A DNA stretch of 64,000 nucleotides from Segetibacter sp. 3557_3 (GCF_004354985.1 NZ_SMSK01000004.1:186001-250000), one strand, 5' to 3'; shown: positions 28,389-36,584, numbered from the stretch's first letter. The notes: generated by a model from the letters alone, not told the origin. A program made the numbers and translations.

Positions 28389-29204
28389 ATGCAAAACACA
28401 GTTTTAGTAACGGGAGCTTCAGCAGGAATTGGCAAAGCAACCGCAATTTATTTAGCACAAGACGGCTACAATGTTTATGGTGCTGCACGCAGGATGGAAA
28501 AAATGCAAGACCTCAAAACCTATGGCATCAAACCTGTTACATTGGACATTACAAAAGATGAAAGTATTGAGGGTTGTATAAGCCAAATTTTAAAAGAAGC
28601 GGGAAGCGTAGATATTTTGGTAAACAATGCAGGTTTTGGCTCTTATGGCTCGATTGAAGATGTTTCAATGGAAGATGCACGTTATCAGTTGGAGGTAAAT
28701 GTATTTGGTGCAATGCGTTTGACACAACTTGTTTTGCCAAAAATGCGGGAAAATAGATACGGTAAGATTGTAAACATTTCGTCTGTTGGTGGTAAGATTG
28801 TTTTTCCTTTAGGTGGCTGGTACCATGCAACCAAGTTCGCATTGGAGGCTTTGAGCGATAGTATTCGAAATGAAGTCAGAGAATTTGGCATTAACGTAAT
28901 CGTTGTTGAGCCGGGGGCTACTAACTCAGAATGGGGGAATATTGCTACTGATAGTTTGATTAAAGTATCGGGACATACAGTCTACAAAGACTTAGCAATT
29001 AAAACGAATAAAGTATTTACCCAATTATCCAGTAATGTAGTGGAACCAATAGTTATAGCAAAACTCATTAAGAAGGGAATGGAAGCAAAAAATCCAAAAA
29101 CAAGATATACGACTAATCAAATAGCCTCAAAGTCTTTGTTGTTCTTAAGAAAGATTTTATCTGATAAGCTAATGGATAAATTAATAATGAGTCAGATAAA
29201 ATAA
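28389..29204 (+). CDS. Cassette 15a: SDR-family oxidoreductase
   Basis: A 271-residue classical short-chain dehydrogenase/reductase, counting from ATG 28389 (MQNTVLVTGASAGIGKA; an in-frame ATG at 28368 adds 7 unlikely residues). It has a TGASAGIG nucleotide-binding loop, LVNNAGFGSYG, the SISS-type serine in NISSVGGK, and the catalytic YHATK pair. The protein is cytoplasmic and NAD(P)H-dependent; the substrate is unknown. The AraC-type regulator gene begins 6 bases after the stop, so the two are co-transcribed. This is the usual arrangement of SDR/AraC pairs in Bacteroidota. Confidence 0.92.
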   Translation: MQNTVLVTGASAGIGKATAIYLAQDGYNVYGAARRMEKMQDLKTYGIKPVTLDITKDESIEGCISQILKEAGSVDILVNNAGFGSYGSIEDVSMEDARYQLEVNVFGAMRLTQLVLPKMRENRYGKIVNISSVGGKIVFPLGGWYHATKFALEALSDSIRNEVREFGINVIVVEPGATNSEWGNIATDSLIKVSGHTVYKDLAIKTNKVFTQLSSNVVEPIVIAKLIKKGMEAKNPKTRYTTNQIASKSLLFLRKILSDKLMDKLIMSQIK

Positions 29205-29210
29205 TATATT

Positions 29211-30041
29211 ATGGAAAGCACAATTAGTCTTCAACATAATATCCTGTATTCCCGTAGTGATCAAAAAATAAAAAGCACCGAACATTACTTTCCCGAGCAC
29301 GCTTTAGGAATAATGTTATCAGGGGAGTCGCAATATTTTACAAACGCGGGAACATTTGTAATGAAAGAAGGTGCAATTTGTTTATTGCGTAGAAACCAAT
29401 TATTCCAAAAGCTTAAAAACCTGGATTCAAATGGTGAACCAATTGCGTTAATCAGCATATTTCTTGACCAAAACTCTTTACGCCAATACGCAGCAGAAAA
29501 TAGTATCCCGAAACAAGGAGCGTATAAAGATAGACCCATGATTGACCTAACAGGAAATTTGTTTTTGAAAAGTTTTTTTGACTCACTGTTGCCATATCTT
29601 GATCATCCGAAAAAACTTACCGCAAAAATTGCGGAACTTAAAACCTGTGAAGCAATTGAGTTGTTGCTTGAAACAGGTGATGTCTTTCGAAATTTTTTGT
29701 TTGATTTTCACAACCCGCATAAGATAGATTTGGAGGCGTATATGAACCATAATTATAAGTATAACATTCCCCTATCATCTTTTGCTAAACTCACCGGACG
29801 TAGCCTTTCCACCGTTAAAAGGGATTTTATAAAGATATTTGAAACAACACCCGAAAAGTGGTTACAACAAAAGCGTTTGGAGCAAGCCCACTTTTTCATT
29901 TTAAAGAAAAACCTGCGTCCCTCAGATGTGTATTTGGAAGTTGGTTTTGAAAACCAGTCTCACTTTTCATTTGCTTTCAAAAGACTATTTGGGGTGACAC
30001 CAACCCAGTTGACAGAACAAAAGAGGAATACCAGCCGCTAA
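29211..30041 (+). CDS. Cassette 15b: AraC-family transcriptional regulator
   Basis: A 276-residue regulator. An N-terminal cupin-like sensing domain (about 1-165) is followed by an AraC/XylS double helix-turn-helix (about 180-272). The second HTH reads PSDVYLEVGFENQSHFSFAFKRLFGVTPTQL, the family signature. The first contains LSSFAKLTGRSLSTVKRDFIKIF. It probably controls the SDR gene just upstream. The TAA stop lies inside the site core AGCCGCTAAC. That core does not match the opening core of this cassette, so the two-gene unit may be a fusion of two cassettes. Confidence 0.9.
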   Translation: MESTISLQHNILYSRSDQKIKSTEHYFPEHALGIMLSGESQYFTNAGTFVMKEGAICLLRRNQLFQKLKNLDSNGEPIALISIFLDQNSLRQYAAENSIPKQGAYKDRPMIDLTGNLFLKSFFDSLLPYLDHPKKLTAKIAELKTCEAIELLLETGDVFRNFLFDFHNPHKIDLEAYMNHNYKYNIPLSSFAKLTGRSLSTVKRDFIKIFETTPEKWLQQKRLEQAHFFILKKNLRPSDVYLEVGFENQSHFSFAFKRLFGVTPTQLTEQKRNTSR

Positions 30042-30236
30042 CATTGCGCTTTGTGTAAGTGGGGCATGACGTTGTGACATCAGCTATGTACAAGCCCCGC
30101 CTTCAGTTCCAGCGTGACGAACTGCATTGAGCAACAGAATAAACAATGAATTTCACATTCCTAGATTGTAGCAGCGGTTCCGGGCAGCCGGAACCTTATT
30201 ACCCCCCCCTGCACAAAGCCCTGTCCGTTGTATGCA
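30033..30236 (+). repeat. attC-like site 15 (long singleton type)
   Basis: About 204 bp. Core AGCCGCTAAC, arms TTGCGCTTTGTGTAAGTGGGG and CCCCCCTGCACAAAGCCC, closing core GTTGTATGCA at 30227. Longest of the clear sites. Confidence 0.85.
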
Positions 30237-30251
30237 ATGGCTCTCGCCACA

Positions 30252-30390
30252 TGCACACAACATCGGGTTTCTGAAAGTTGGGCAGATGACCTATTGTTGG
30301 AACATAAGTTAAGAATCGACCTATGGAGCTTAGCTGAACGTCAGTTTTCCAAGTTCCCAACCATCACAAACCCGCTCAACGTTAGCCGCC
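30252..30390 (+). repeat. attC-like site 16 of an empty cassette
   Basis: 139 bp. Core TGCACACAAC (one base from the complement of the GTTGTATGCA that opens the cassette), arms ATCGGGTTTCTGAAAGTTGGG and CCAACCATCACAAACCCG, closing core GTTAGCCGCC. Only about 15 bases separate site 15 from site 16, so cassette 16 is practically a bare recombination site. Confidence 0.85.
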
Positions 30391-30397
30391 ATTTTTT

Positions 30398-31036
30398 ATG
30401 AAGTCTCTAATTTTTGGAATTGTCTGTTGTCTGCCTATACTTGTAATTGGACAAATCAAGCTCATAAACATCGACTTGACTAATCCTGATACAAGTTTAT
30501 TATACGGTAGGACAGAAAATCGGTTGACTTTAGTGGGACAGAACAACTGGACGGGAATACGGGTAACTTCCTCAAAAAAATCTCAGATTGATATTCAGAA
30601 AAACAGTTTCATCAGCATTCTGCCAGCAATCAACGAAGGTGTTGACACATTAAGATTGTTTAAAGGAAGCAAACTTCTTTTAAGCAGAGGGTATAGAATT
30701 GTGAAATTGAGCGACCCTATTGCTCAATTAGCTTTCACATCTGACACTATCATAACCAAAAATAGAATACTTGCAAATCCGTTTGTTACATCTAAATTTC
30801 CCAACAGCCTTTATAACAATAAGATTGTGGTCAAATCCTTTGAATGTTTAGTGATTAAAAGGAATGGTGAGAAAAAGGTTTTTTCAGCTACGGGCAACAA
30901 GTTGTCAGAGGGAATGATTAATGCAATCAAAAATTTATCGTCTTTGGATGAACTTGTTTTTGATAACATTAAAGCTGGTATTTCACCCGTGTTTCGTCCG
31001 AAAGCCTTGCCGTCTTTTAAAGTCAAAATTCAATAA
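30398..31036 (+). CDS. Cassette 17: exported protein with GldM_C-like repeats
   Basis: A 212-residue exported protein: signal peptide MKSLIFGIVCCLPILVIGQ. The mature part is all-beta. Two halves resemble the C-terminal domain of the gliding/T9SS protein GldM and related proteins: first DTSLLYGRTENRLTL...SILPAxxEGVDTLRLF, then a segment FECLVIKRNGEKKVFSATGNKLSEGMINAIKNLSSLDELVFDNIKA. That places it in the periplasm, possibly as an interaction module. Homology is judged by pattern only. The ATG is 17 bases after the opening core. The closing core fits poorly (6 of 10). Confidence 0.72.
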   Translation: MKSLIFGIVCCLPILVIGQIKLINIDLTNPDTSLLYGRTENRLTLVGQNNWTGIRVTSSKKSQIDIQKNSFISILPAINEGVDTLRLFKGSKLLLSRGYRIVKLSDPIAQLAFTSDTIITKNRILANPFVTSKFPNSLYNNKIVVKSFECLVIKRNGEKKVFSATGNKLSEGMINAIKNLSSLDELVFDNIKAGISPVFRPKALPSFKVKIQ

Positions 31037-31053
31037 GATACGTAAACTAAAAC

Positions 31054-31257
31054 TGCAGGCAACAAGCGTGTTTATGCAAGTGTGGGAGGATGTTGATAGC
31101 TTTGGCTACTGTTCATTTTTGTGCTTTTGTTCGGTCGGAAGAATATCTATTAAGCTGTAGTTTGTAATCTTCATCACAGTATCTTTAGCCACGCATTTGT
31201 TCAGGCTGATGTTCCCTGAATACCATACCTGCACAAATACGTTCAACGTTAGCGGCA
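31054..31257 (+). repeat. attC-like site 17 (long singleton type)
   Basis: About 204 bp. Core TGCAGGCAAC, arms GTGTTTATGCAAGTGTGGG and CCATACCTGCACAAATACG, closing core GTTAGCGGCA at 31248. Confidence 0.82.
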
Positions 31258-31298
31258 ACCTTAGACGACAACCCTCAAAGAAACGAAACAAAGGAAGT

Positions 31299-31672
31299 AT
31301 GGACAATTTATCACCAAACATTTTTGTAGCCGGCATGAAACAGACGATTGGCGTTTACAAACAATTAGGATTTGGTGTAGTTACGACACTTCCCAAACAA
31401 GGAGACATTTTGGGCAATGATGAATTGCGGAATCGAACTTTTTTGTTTCAAACATTTGAAAGTTTAGGTAATGACTTGCCAACGATTTCTAGGCAAACCG
31501 GTGGCTCATTGCTTTTGTATATTCAAACAACTGAAATCGGGAAATTCTTTGACCAAATAAAACACGGCTTGAAAGTGGTTGAAGGACATAAAAACATTTT
31601 ACGGTGCGACAGAAATTTTCAATAGAAGATAATAACGTTTATTTGCTAACTTTTGTAGAAGATGAAAAGTAA
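31299..31672 (+). pseudogene. Cassette 18a: VOC/glyoxalase-like protein, frameshifted
   Basis: The start (MDNLSPNIFVAGMKQTIGVYKQLGFGV) and the core (FLFQTFESLGND, GGSLLLYIQTTEIGKFFDQI) are those of a vicinal-oxygen-chelate/bleomycin-resistance-type protein of about 120 residues. The reading frame is broken at several points. Near 31410-31440 another frame carries the expected FWAMMNCGN. After about 31588 the other frames carry KTFYGATE and then FSIEDNNVYLLTFVEDEK, ending at 31672. At least three small indels are needed. The true 3' end overlaps the next gene's ATG by 11 bases. Dead gene or poor-quality sequence. Confidence 0.72.
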
Positions 31673-32162
31673 GACAAACATAAAGCTTCCGCTGACGGAC
31701 ATTGAAAAAGCAAATTTGAGAAAAAACAAAATCAAAGTTGCCAACATCCTTGACTTCGCAAATGACGAACTTGAAGTCTTGTTAAGCTCTACAGCTGAAC
31801 GAGCGAAAGAAATTTACGCGTTAGCAGAATTTCAAACCGTTCCGTCAATCGGAATAAAATTTGCCGAAGACCTGGTATTCTTAGGTTATTATTCACTGAG
31901 CGAATTAAAAAATAAAGACGGAGCAAAACTAACAGACGAATACGAACGAAAAAAAGGCTATTGGGTGGACCCGTGCGTTGAAGACCAGTTCAGATTGGTA
32001 GTGAACTTTGCAAACACAAATGACACGACAAAAACGTGGTGGGACTTTACCGAAGAACGAAAAAAATATCGTATTGAAAATCGCTACCCTGCAAACAGAC
32101 CGAAAAAAGCGTGGCACGAAATAATAGCGTATCAGCGGAATGACAAACAAGGGAGCCGCTAA
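31662..32162 (+). CDS. Cassette 18b: Cdd1-type helix-hairpin-helix protein
   Basis: A 166-residue protein. The central segment FQTVPSIGIKFAEDLVFLGYYSLSELK, followed by DPCVEDQFRLVV, is characteristic of the 'pathogenicity locus' Cdd1 family (helix-hairpin-helix, DNA-binding fold related to the TfoX C-terminal domain). The C-terminus (WWDFTEERKKYRIENRYP) is also typical of Bacteroidota members. The biochemical role is not established. The ATG overlaps the end of the decayed VOC gene. The TAA stop lies in the closing core AGCCGCTAAC, one base from the complement of the cassette's opening core. Confidence 0.85.
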   Translation: MKSKTNIKLPLTDIEKANLRKNKIKVANILDFANDELEVLLSSTAERAKEIYALAEFQTVPSIGIKFAEDLVFLGYYSLSELKNKDGAKLTDEYERKKGYWVDPCVEDQFRLVVNFANTNDTTKTWWDFTEERKKYRIENRYPANRPKKAWHEIIAYQRNDKQGSR

Positions 32163-32291
32163 CAGGTTGTTTATACAATCGGGGCTGTACGTTAAGCATT
32201 GAGCTTTAAATCGTTATTTTGCTTCTGTGGTTAATTGAAACTGACGTTTTTTAAATGCCACAATTTTATAGGCACTTTTACGTTAGCGGTC
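32154..32291 (+). repeat. attC-like site 18 (type C)
   Basis: 138 bp. Core AGCCGCTAAC, left arm TTGTTTATACAATCGGGG (imperfect), right arm CCACAATTTTATAGGCAC, centre shared with site 13. Closing core GTTAGCGGTC at 32282. Confidence 0.85.
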
Positions 32292-32316
32292 ATCTTATCT
32301 GAAACTTGCATAATAA

Positions 32317-33315
32317 ATGAAACTGCCGAAAACCAAAATATCCATCAGACATGTTTTATTTGGTTTAGCAATTATTATTCACTTGATCTCTTGTAACCAA
32401 AATGGACAAGGAAAACAAGAAACAGGCCGTAACGCTCAACTAACAAATGTTTCAATAGTAAGTAAAGAGATTTCGATTTGGACAAAAAACATTCCCGACT
32501 TTGAACTTATAAAAGGAACAGAAACATATAATGACGGGATGATAGATACTGTCTCCAACCCGACTGTAAAAATTTACTCTCCGAAAGAAAATAATGCCGG
32601 AGTTGCGATCCTTGTATTTCCAGGTGGAGGTTACAATAAACTTGCTATTGACCTTGAAGGTTCAGAAATATGTGAATGGTTAGCTTCAATCGGAGTAACA
32701 GGAATACTATTAAAGTACCGGGTTCCAGCGTCAGGGCATCATTACGACAAAGTTTGTGATTGCGGAAAAGCCCCAATTAAACCCCTTGCGTTGCAAGACG
32801 CACAAAGGGCAGTAAGCTTGGTTCGCTTCCGAGCCAAAGAATGGAATATCAACGCTAACAAGATTGGTGTAATGGGATTTTCAGCAGGGGGGCATTTAGT
32901 TGCGGATGTAAGTACTAATTACAAGAAACGAGCCTACTCCATAACCGACGATATTGATACTATCAATTGCAGACCTGATTTTGGGTTATCATTTTTTCCA
33001 GGTCATATGATTGTGCATACAAAACATCCATACGACCTCAACAATACACTTCCCGTTGACAGCAACACTCCTCCGATGTTTATTCTGCAAGCAGGAGACG
33101 ACCCAATTGATACTATTCAAAATTCATTGGTTTATTATATCGCTCTGAAAAAAGCAGGTGTGCCAACCGAATACCATATTTATGCAGAAGGTGGACACGC
33201 ATTTGGTTTAAACAGAACAGCACTTGACAATCCAGATTGGAATAAACTTCCAATAGCTGATTGGGAAAACCTGGTTATAAGATGGTTGCGGACAATAAAA
33301 ATGAGATCAAATTAG
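32317..33315 (+). CDS. Cassette 19a: alpha/beta hydrolase lipoprotein (esterase-like)
   Basis: A 332-residue alpha/beta hydrolase of the BD-FAE/esterase-lipase group. The N-terminus is a lipoprotein signal ending at LISC (about residue 26). The oxyanion segment is FPGGGYNKLAIDLEG, the nucleophile elbow is GFSAGGH, the acid region is AGDDPIDTIQN, and the catalytic His is in EGGHAFGLN. It probably deacylates carbohydrate or xenobiotic esters in the periplasm or at the outer membrane. The ATG is 35 bases after the opening core. The expected closing core GACCGCTAAC appears only as a damaged GAGCCGCTAAA at about 33322. Confidence 0.88.
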   Translation: MKLPKTKISIRHVLFGLAIIIHLISCNQNGQGKQETGRNAQLTNVSIVSKEISIWTKNIPDFELIKGTETYNDGMIDTVSNPTVKIYSPKENNAGVAILVFPGGGYNKLAIDLEGSEICEWLASIGVTGILLKYRVPASGHHYDKVCDCGKAPIKPLALQDAQRAVSLVRFRAKEWNINANKIGVMGFSAGGHLVADVSTNYKKRAYSITDDIDTINCRPDFGLSFFPGHMIVHTKHPYDLNNTLPVDSNTPPMFILQAGDDPIDTIQNSLVYYIALKKAGVPTEYHIYAEGGHAFGLNRTALDNPDWNKLPIADWENLVIRWLRTIKMRSN

Positions 33316-33415
33316 AAAGCCGAGCCGCTAAAGACAGAAGAAGCAGGGCAGACAGTGATAAGCGCAATTCGGAACCCGACTCGCATAACAATAGTTGTCG
33401 CCAAATTATAGACCT

Positions 33416-33495
33416 GGGCACAACATCGGTTTTGCAATATTGTGGCTGATAGCTTAGTGCTGAACAAAAAATCCAATTTCACTTAATGTAACCAT
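33416..33495 (+). repeat. Half attC-like site 19 (type B)
   Basis: Core GGGCACAAC plus left arm ATCGGTTTTGCAATATTGTGG and the start of the type-B centre. The right arm and GTT core are missing, so a deletion has joined this half-site to the next gene. Confidence 0.75.
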
Positions 33496-33508
33496 AAAGA
33501 GATATCAG

Positions 33509-33856
33509 ATGATTGAGAGTAATAAGGCAATATTAGAAAAGGCAAATGCAGCTTTCGCGAAAGGTGACTTTGAAGGATTTTTGTCGTTATGTACTGAGGA
33601 TACGAAATGGACGTATGTGGGCGACCAAATTCTTGATGGCAAAGAAGCCGTTCGCCGTTACATCGCAAAGACGTACACAGAACCGTCTAAATTCACAGTC
33701 GAAAACCTAATCGCAGAGGGTGATTTCGTTACCTTATTGGGCGACATAATATTAAAGGACGAAGATGGAAAGCAGACTCACTACTCGGTTTGTGATGTAT
33801 GGCGGTTTCGCGACGGCAAAATGGCCGAGTTGAAAGCTTTTGTCGTTAAAACATAA
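33509..33856 (+). CDS. Cassette 19b: SnoaL-like (NTF2-fold) protein
   Basis: A 115-residue protein of the NTF2/SnoaL fold: an N-terminal helix pair (ANAAFAKGDFEGFLSLCTEDTKWTYVG), GKEAVRRYIAKTY, and the closing beta-sheet VENLIAEGDFVTLLG...VCDVWRFRDGKMAELKAFV. Members act as small isomerases, hydrolases or binding proteins; no specific activity can be assigned. It lies downstream of a half-deleted site. The next clear site begins about 145 bases after the stop. Confidence 0.87.
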   Translation: MIESNKAILEKANAAFAKGDFEGFLSLCTEDTKWTYVGDQILDGKEAVRRYIAKTYTEPSKFTVENLIAEGDFVTLLGDIILKDEDGKQTHYSVCDVWRFRDGKMAELKAFVVKT

Positions 33857-34001
33857 TCAAGAGCAAAGCAATGAGTGGTAGTAAGTGATTGGTATTGGAA
33901 CCTAACATACATGTTGGCAGGCGACTGGACCTCTTGATTACAAACTACTTGTAAAATTTCAACTGAATGCGGCTAACAGCGCTTCAACTGAACTTAAAAC
34001 T

Positions 34002-34131
34002 ATCGCCAACTTGGTATTGCGCAAAGCAAGGTGGACCCAATGCTTGGGCTGAAGAATAATTTGTAGTAATCAACTTTTAACTTTCGGAATGCCAGGTCCT
34101 TGCCTTTCGGCAATACTTGCACGTCGGCTGC
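34002..34131 (+). repeat. attC-like site 20 with altered crossover triplet
   Basis: 130 bp. Core ATCGCCAAC, arms TTGGTATTGCGCAAAGCAAGG and CCTTGCCTTTCGGCAATACTTG, closing core GTCGGCTGC at 34123 (GTC instead of the usual GTT). A second xxxTAAC (GCGGCTAAC) lies at 33969 without a matching arm. Confidence 0.75.
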
Positions 34132-34150
34132 AATCAATCTGAACAAGACA

Positions 34151-34612
34151 ATGAAACCAGGTTTCTTATCATTTTTACTTCTTATTATTTCAATCCTAAG
34201 TTATGCACAAAAGCATAGCATCCATTACTATGATTCAATCTTGAGAAGACCTATCCAGCGCGGTATCGTTCCGCCCTACTGTAAAAACTGTGACCGTACC
34301 GGCATAGCCTTGATACAAATCTATAAATCCGAAGACTCCTTAAAAGTGAAATCACTTTATTCATCAGATAGCAGTTATAACTACGAAGACAATAAAATAT
34401 TAACTGAACATATAAACAAAAGCGGCAGCCATTTCGCTGATGGGGCTTTCAGGATAGTGGTCCCAATACATTTTTATTATAACGATGAACGTACTGTACA
34501 TAAGCCGTCATACTTGGTGGATTCAACAGTTAAAAGGATAATCAAAGATTTAAGCTGGAAATTGCTGGTTATGGAACCAATTATTTATGTGACATGGCCC
34601 CCGGCGAGATAA
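34151..34612 (+). CDS. Cassette 20: exported hypothetical protein
   Basis: A 153-residue exported protein, counting from ATG 34151 (MKPGFLSFLLLIISILSYAQ signal peptide). The in-frame ATG at 34100 lies inside the attC-like site. The mature part has a CKNCD pair (CKNCDRTG), a KSEDSLKVKSLYSSD segment and a DGAFRIVVPIHFYY strand. No family recognised. It is the last tight cassette of the clean part of the array. Confidence 0.7.
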   Translation: MKPGFLSFLLLIISILSYAQKHSIHYYDSILRRPIQRGIVPPYCKNCDRTGIALIQIYKSEDSLKVKSLYSSDSSYNYEDNKILTEHINKSGSHFADGAFRIVVPIHFYYNDERTVHKPSYLVDSTVKRIIKDLSWKLLVMEPIIYVTWPPAR

Positions 34613-34617
34613 TTTTT

Positions 34618-34752
34618 TGCATGCAATAGTGCGTATGAAATGCTGGCGGATGCACATGTTTTTAGACGCTTATCTTTTATCAGACTGTGGTAGTCTGGAG
34701 GCTGAAGTAACATGGAGTCCAGCGTAGCTTAAACATTTTTCCGTTGTATGCA
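34618..34752 (+). repeat. attC-like site 21 (type A, last clean site)
   Basis: 135 bp. Core TGCATGCAAT (AAT for AAC), arms TGCGTATGAAATGCTGG and CCAGCGTAGCTTAAACA, closing core GTTGTATGCA at 34743. More diverged than sites 1-14. Confidence 0.82.
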
Positions 34753-34935
34753 ATTCAAGCGCTTTTCAATAAAACAGCAGTTATGACTTTACTAAAAGGC
34801 TATCATTTTTCTCAGCCTCAGTTTTACTGCGCTTCCCGTTTCCGCACAGTTGATCCTTGATGACTGGGTGTTAGCTTTTAGCAAGGAAGCATATTAAGAC
34901 GTCTGAGAACAGCTTTTTATTAGTCCAGGATGTTA

Positions 34936-36390
34936 CTAGTTATTCAACACGTATAAATAAGGTTCCTTGCCGGTTGGACCCGCCAACAATTTGTTTTTGG
35001 CTCTTAAAGGTGGCGTTACATAGTAGTTTCCATTAACAACGAACTGAAAAGGTATGTAGTCGTCCAGTCCCATGTTATCATTTGGTATTGTTAACGAGTA
35101 AGTAGAGCCGACCTTTTGCATCCGTCCATGCCTGTTGCTGGGATTCCATTCGCTGAAATGGCTAATTACGGCTATACTGGTTATCTTTTGGGAAGGCAGA
35201 TAATATTCCCTGGGGTTGAAAGTAAATCTTACACTATCGCCTGACCGCTCGCAACCATATATTTTATCACCGTCGAGTGAGAATTGGTTTACTTGTGTAT
35301 AGAATGATAAGCTTTGCTTTGCATAAGGATCAGTTGTTTTCGTACCGAGCTCCTTTAAGACTGCTGTATGTGCCACCTCAAGTACGTTAGTTTCCGCACA
35401 TTCAATATCGGGCTGTACACCAACACCACTCCAGTTAGTACCGGTAACGGGGTTTATACCCCTACCAAAAGGCACATTAATAATGAATGAGTCCCCGACG
35501 GGAAAGTCGGTGGCAGGGTTAGCGGCGCCCCTGGTGATATGACCTACCAACGTTGCACGTTTTAAATTTTTCATAACATAACTAAACTCTTCCGCAGCAG
35601 AAACTGTATTCTTTCCCACCAGTAGATACAGAGGCACTTTCGTACGGTGCTTGCCACTGATATGTTGGGATGTAAACGTTTTGACTGTATCGTTTGAAAT
35701 ACGTGAGTAAATGGAATTAAGGTGAATACCAGCTTCCAGGAAATAACTGGCCACCCGTGCCACCATCTTAGGCGAACCGCCGCCATTTCTCCTCAGATCA
35801 ATAATGATCGCATCTGTATTCTGAAGAAATTGCATGGAAGCGGTAAGCGTTCCGTCCGCTTCATCGACAAACTCAGTAAAAGCCATTAGATTTAAGTAGC
35901 CTATATTTCCATTCAATATTCGGGTATCACGAAATCCAAAGTTCCACTCTTTAAGTGCAGCGAGTAAGCGCGCCTGTACTTTGCTGTTACCGGCATTATC
36001 ACTTCGCTTTTGTTTTAGTTCCGCCACTTCCGCAGGATTGTAGTACAATGAAAGATGCTTATCATTATTGATACTCTGCAGATCAATAGTAATTGTATTT
36101 GCGAGTTTTGCGGGATCACTGATACCGGAGTATTTTCGTAAGTTTTTTTTCAGCATTACGCACATTTGCTTAGCGTGTTCAGGATAGATATATGTTTCTG
36201 AAAGCTTTTTACATAGCGAGTCAACTAGCGAAGCATGCCAGCGAGTATTATGTTCCTGTGCAAAACCGTAATTGAGGCCGGCCAACGTATTTAGCAAAAA
36301 AATAAGGATTAAGTGCTGAAAGCTGCGCAGAAAGTAGCAATTAGTGAACAATTTACAGGTAAGAACACGCTGAAAATGCATTTGTTTCAT
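34936..36390 (-). CDS. S41-family peptidase with C-terminal beta domain
   Basis: About 484 residues counted from the Met at 36390 (MKQMHFQ); the Met at 36444 adds 18 residues that do not look like a signal. A hydrophobic stretch LILIFLLNTLAGLNYGFAQ serves as the signal peptide. The Tricorn/C-terminal-processing-protease core includes DAIIIDLRRNGGGSPKM and VGKNTVSAAEEFSYVMK, with the catalytic Ser in the second motif. The last 100 residues form a beta-sandwich (WNPSNRHGRMQKVGSTYSL, CBM48-like). It is probably a periplasmic or outer-surface peptidase. It is on the opposite strand to the cassettes and so is not an ordinary member of the array. Confidence 0.88.
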   Translation of the reverse strand: MKQMHFQRVLTCKLFTNCYFLRSFQHLILIFLLNTLAGLNYGFAQEHNTRWHASLVDSLCKKLSETYIYPEHAKQMCVMLKKNLRKYSGISDPAKLANTITIDLQSINNDKHLSLYYNPAEVAELKQKRSDNAGNSKVQARLLAALKEWNFGFRDTRILNGNIGYLNLMAFTEFVDEADGTLTASMQFLQNTDAIIIDLRRNGGGSPKMVARVASYFLEAGIHLNSIYSRISNDTVKTFTSQHISGKHRTKVPLYLLVGKNTVSAAEEFSYVMKNLKRATLVGHITRGAANPATDFPVGDSFIINVPFGRGINPVTGTNWSGVGVQPDIECAETNVLEVAHTAVLKELGTKTTDPYAKQSLSFYTQVNQFSLDGDKIYGCERSGDSVRFTFNPREYYLPSQKITSIAVISHFSEWNPSNRHGRMQKVGSTYSLTIPNDNMGLDDYIPFQFVVNGNYYVTPPLRAKNKLLAGPTGKEPYLYVLNN

Positions 36391-36584
36391 GACTCTCGGT
36401 TTATGTTGGGTGTAAACTAGGTGCCGAATATTATAATGAAACATGTAATCTGCAAACGCCCCTGTTGCCTCTGCAAACAGGCAGGTATATCGAATTCTAT
36501 TTCCAGAAAGAAACGGGAATCAGCTGAATTTTGTAAAAGCTCGGCGAAAAGCGTGCGATTGGCTGCTAAATCAACCCTCAATAC

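Noticed and set aside
18643-34752. Interpreting the repeats as a CRISPR array.
   Set aside because: Repeats are about 135 bp palindromes, spacing is gene-sized (several hundred bases), no cas genes are present, and cores vary with each unit.
18643-34752. Interpreting the repeats as MITEs or transposon ends.
   Set aside because: Same-cassette core complementarity, uniform orientation relative to genes, and site-to-gene register are not expected from independent transposition.
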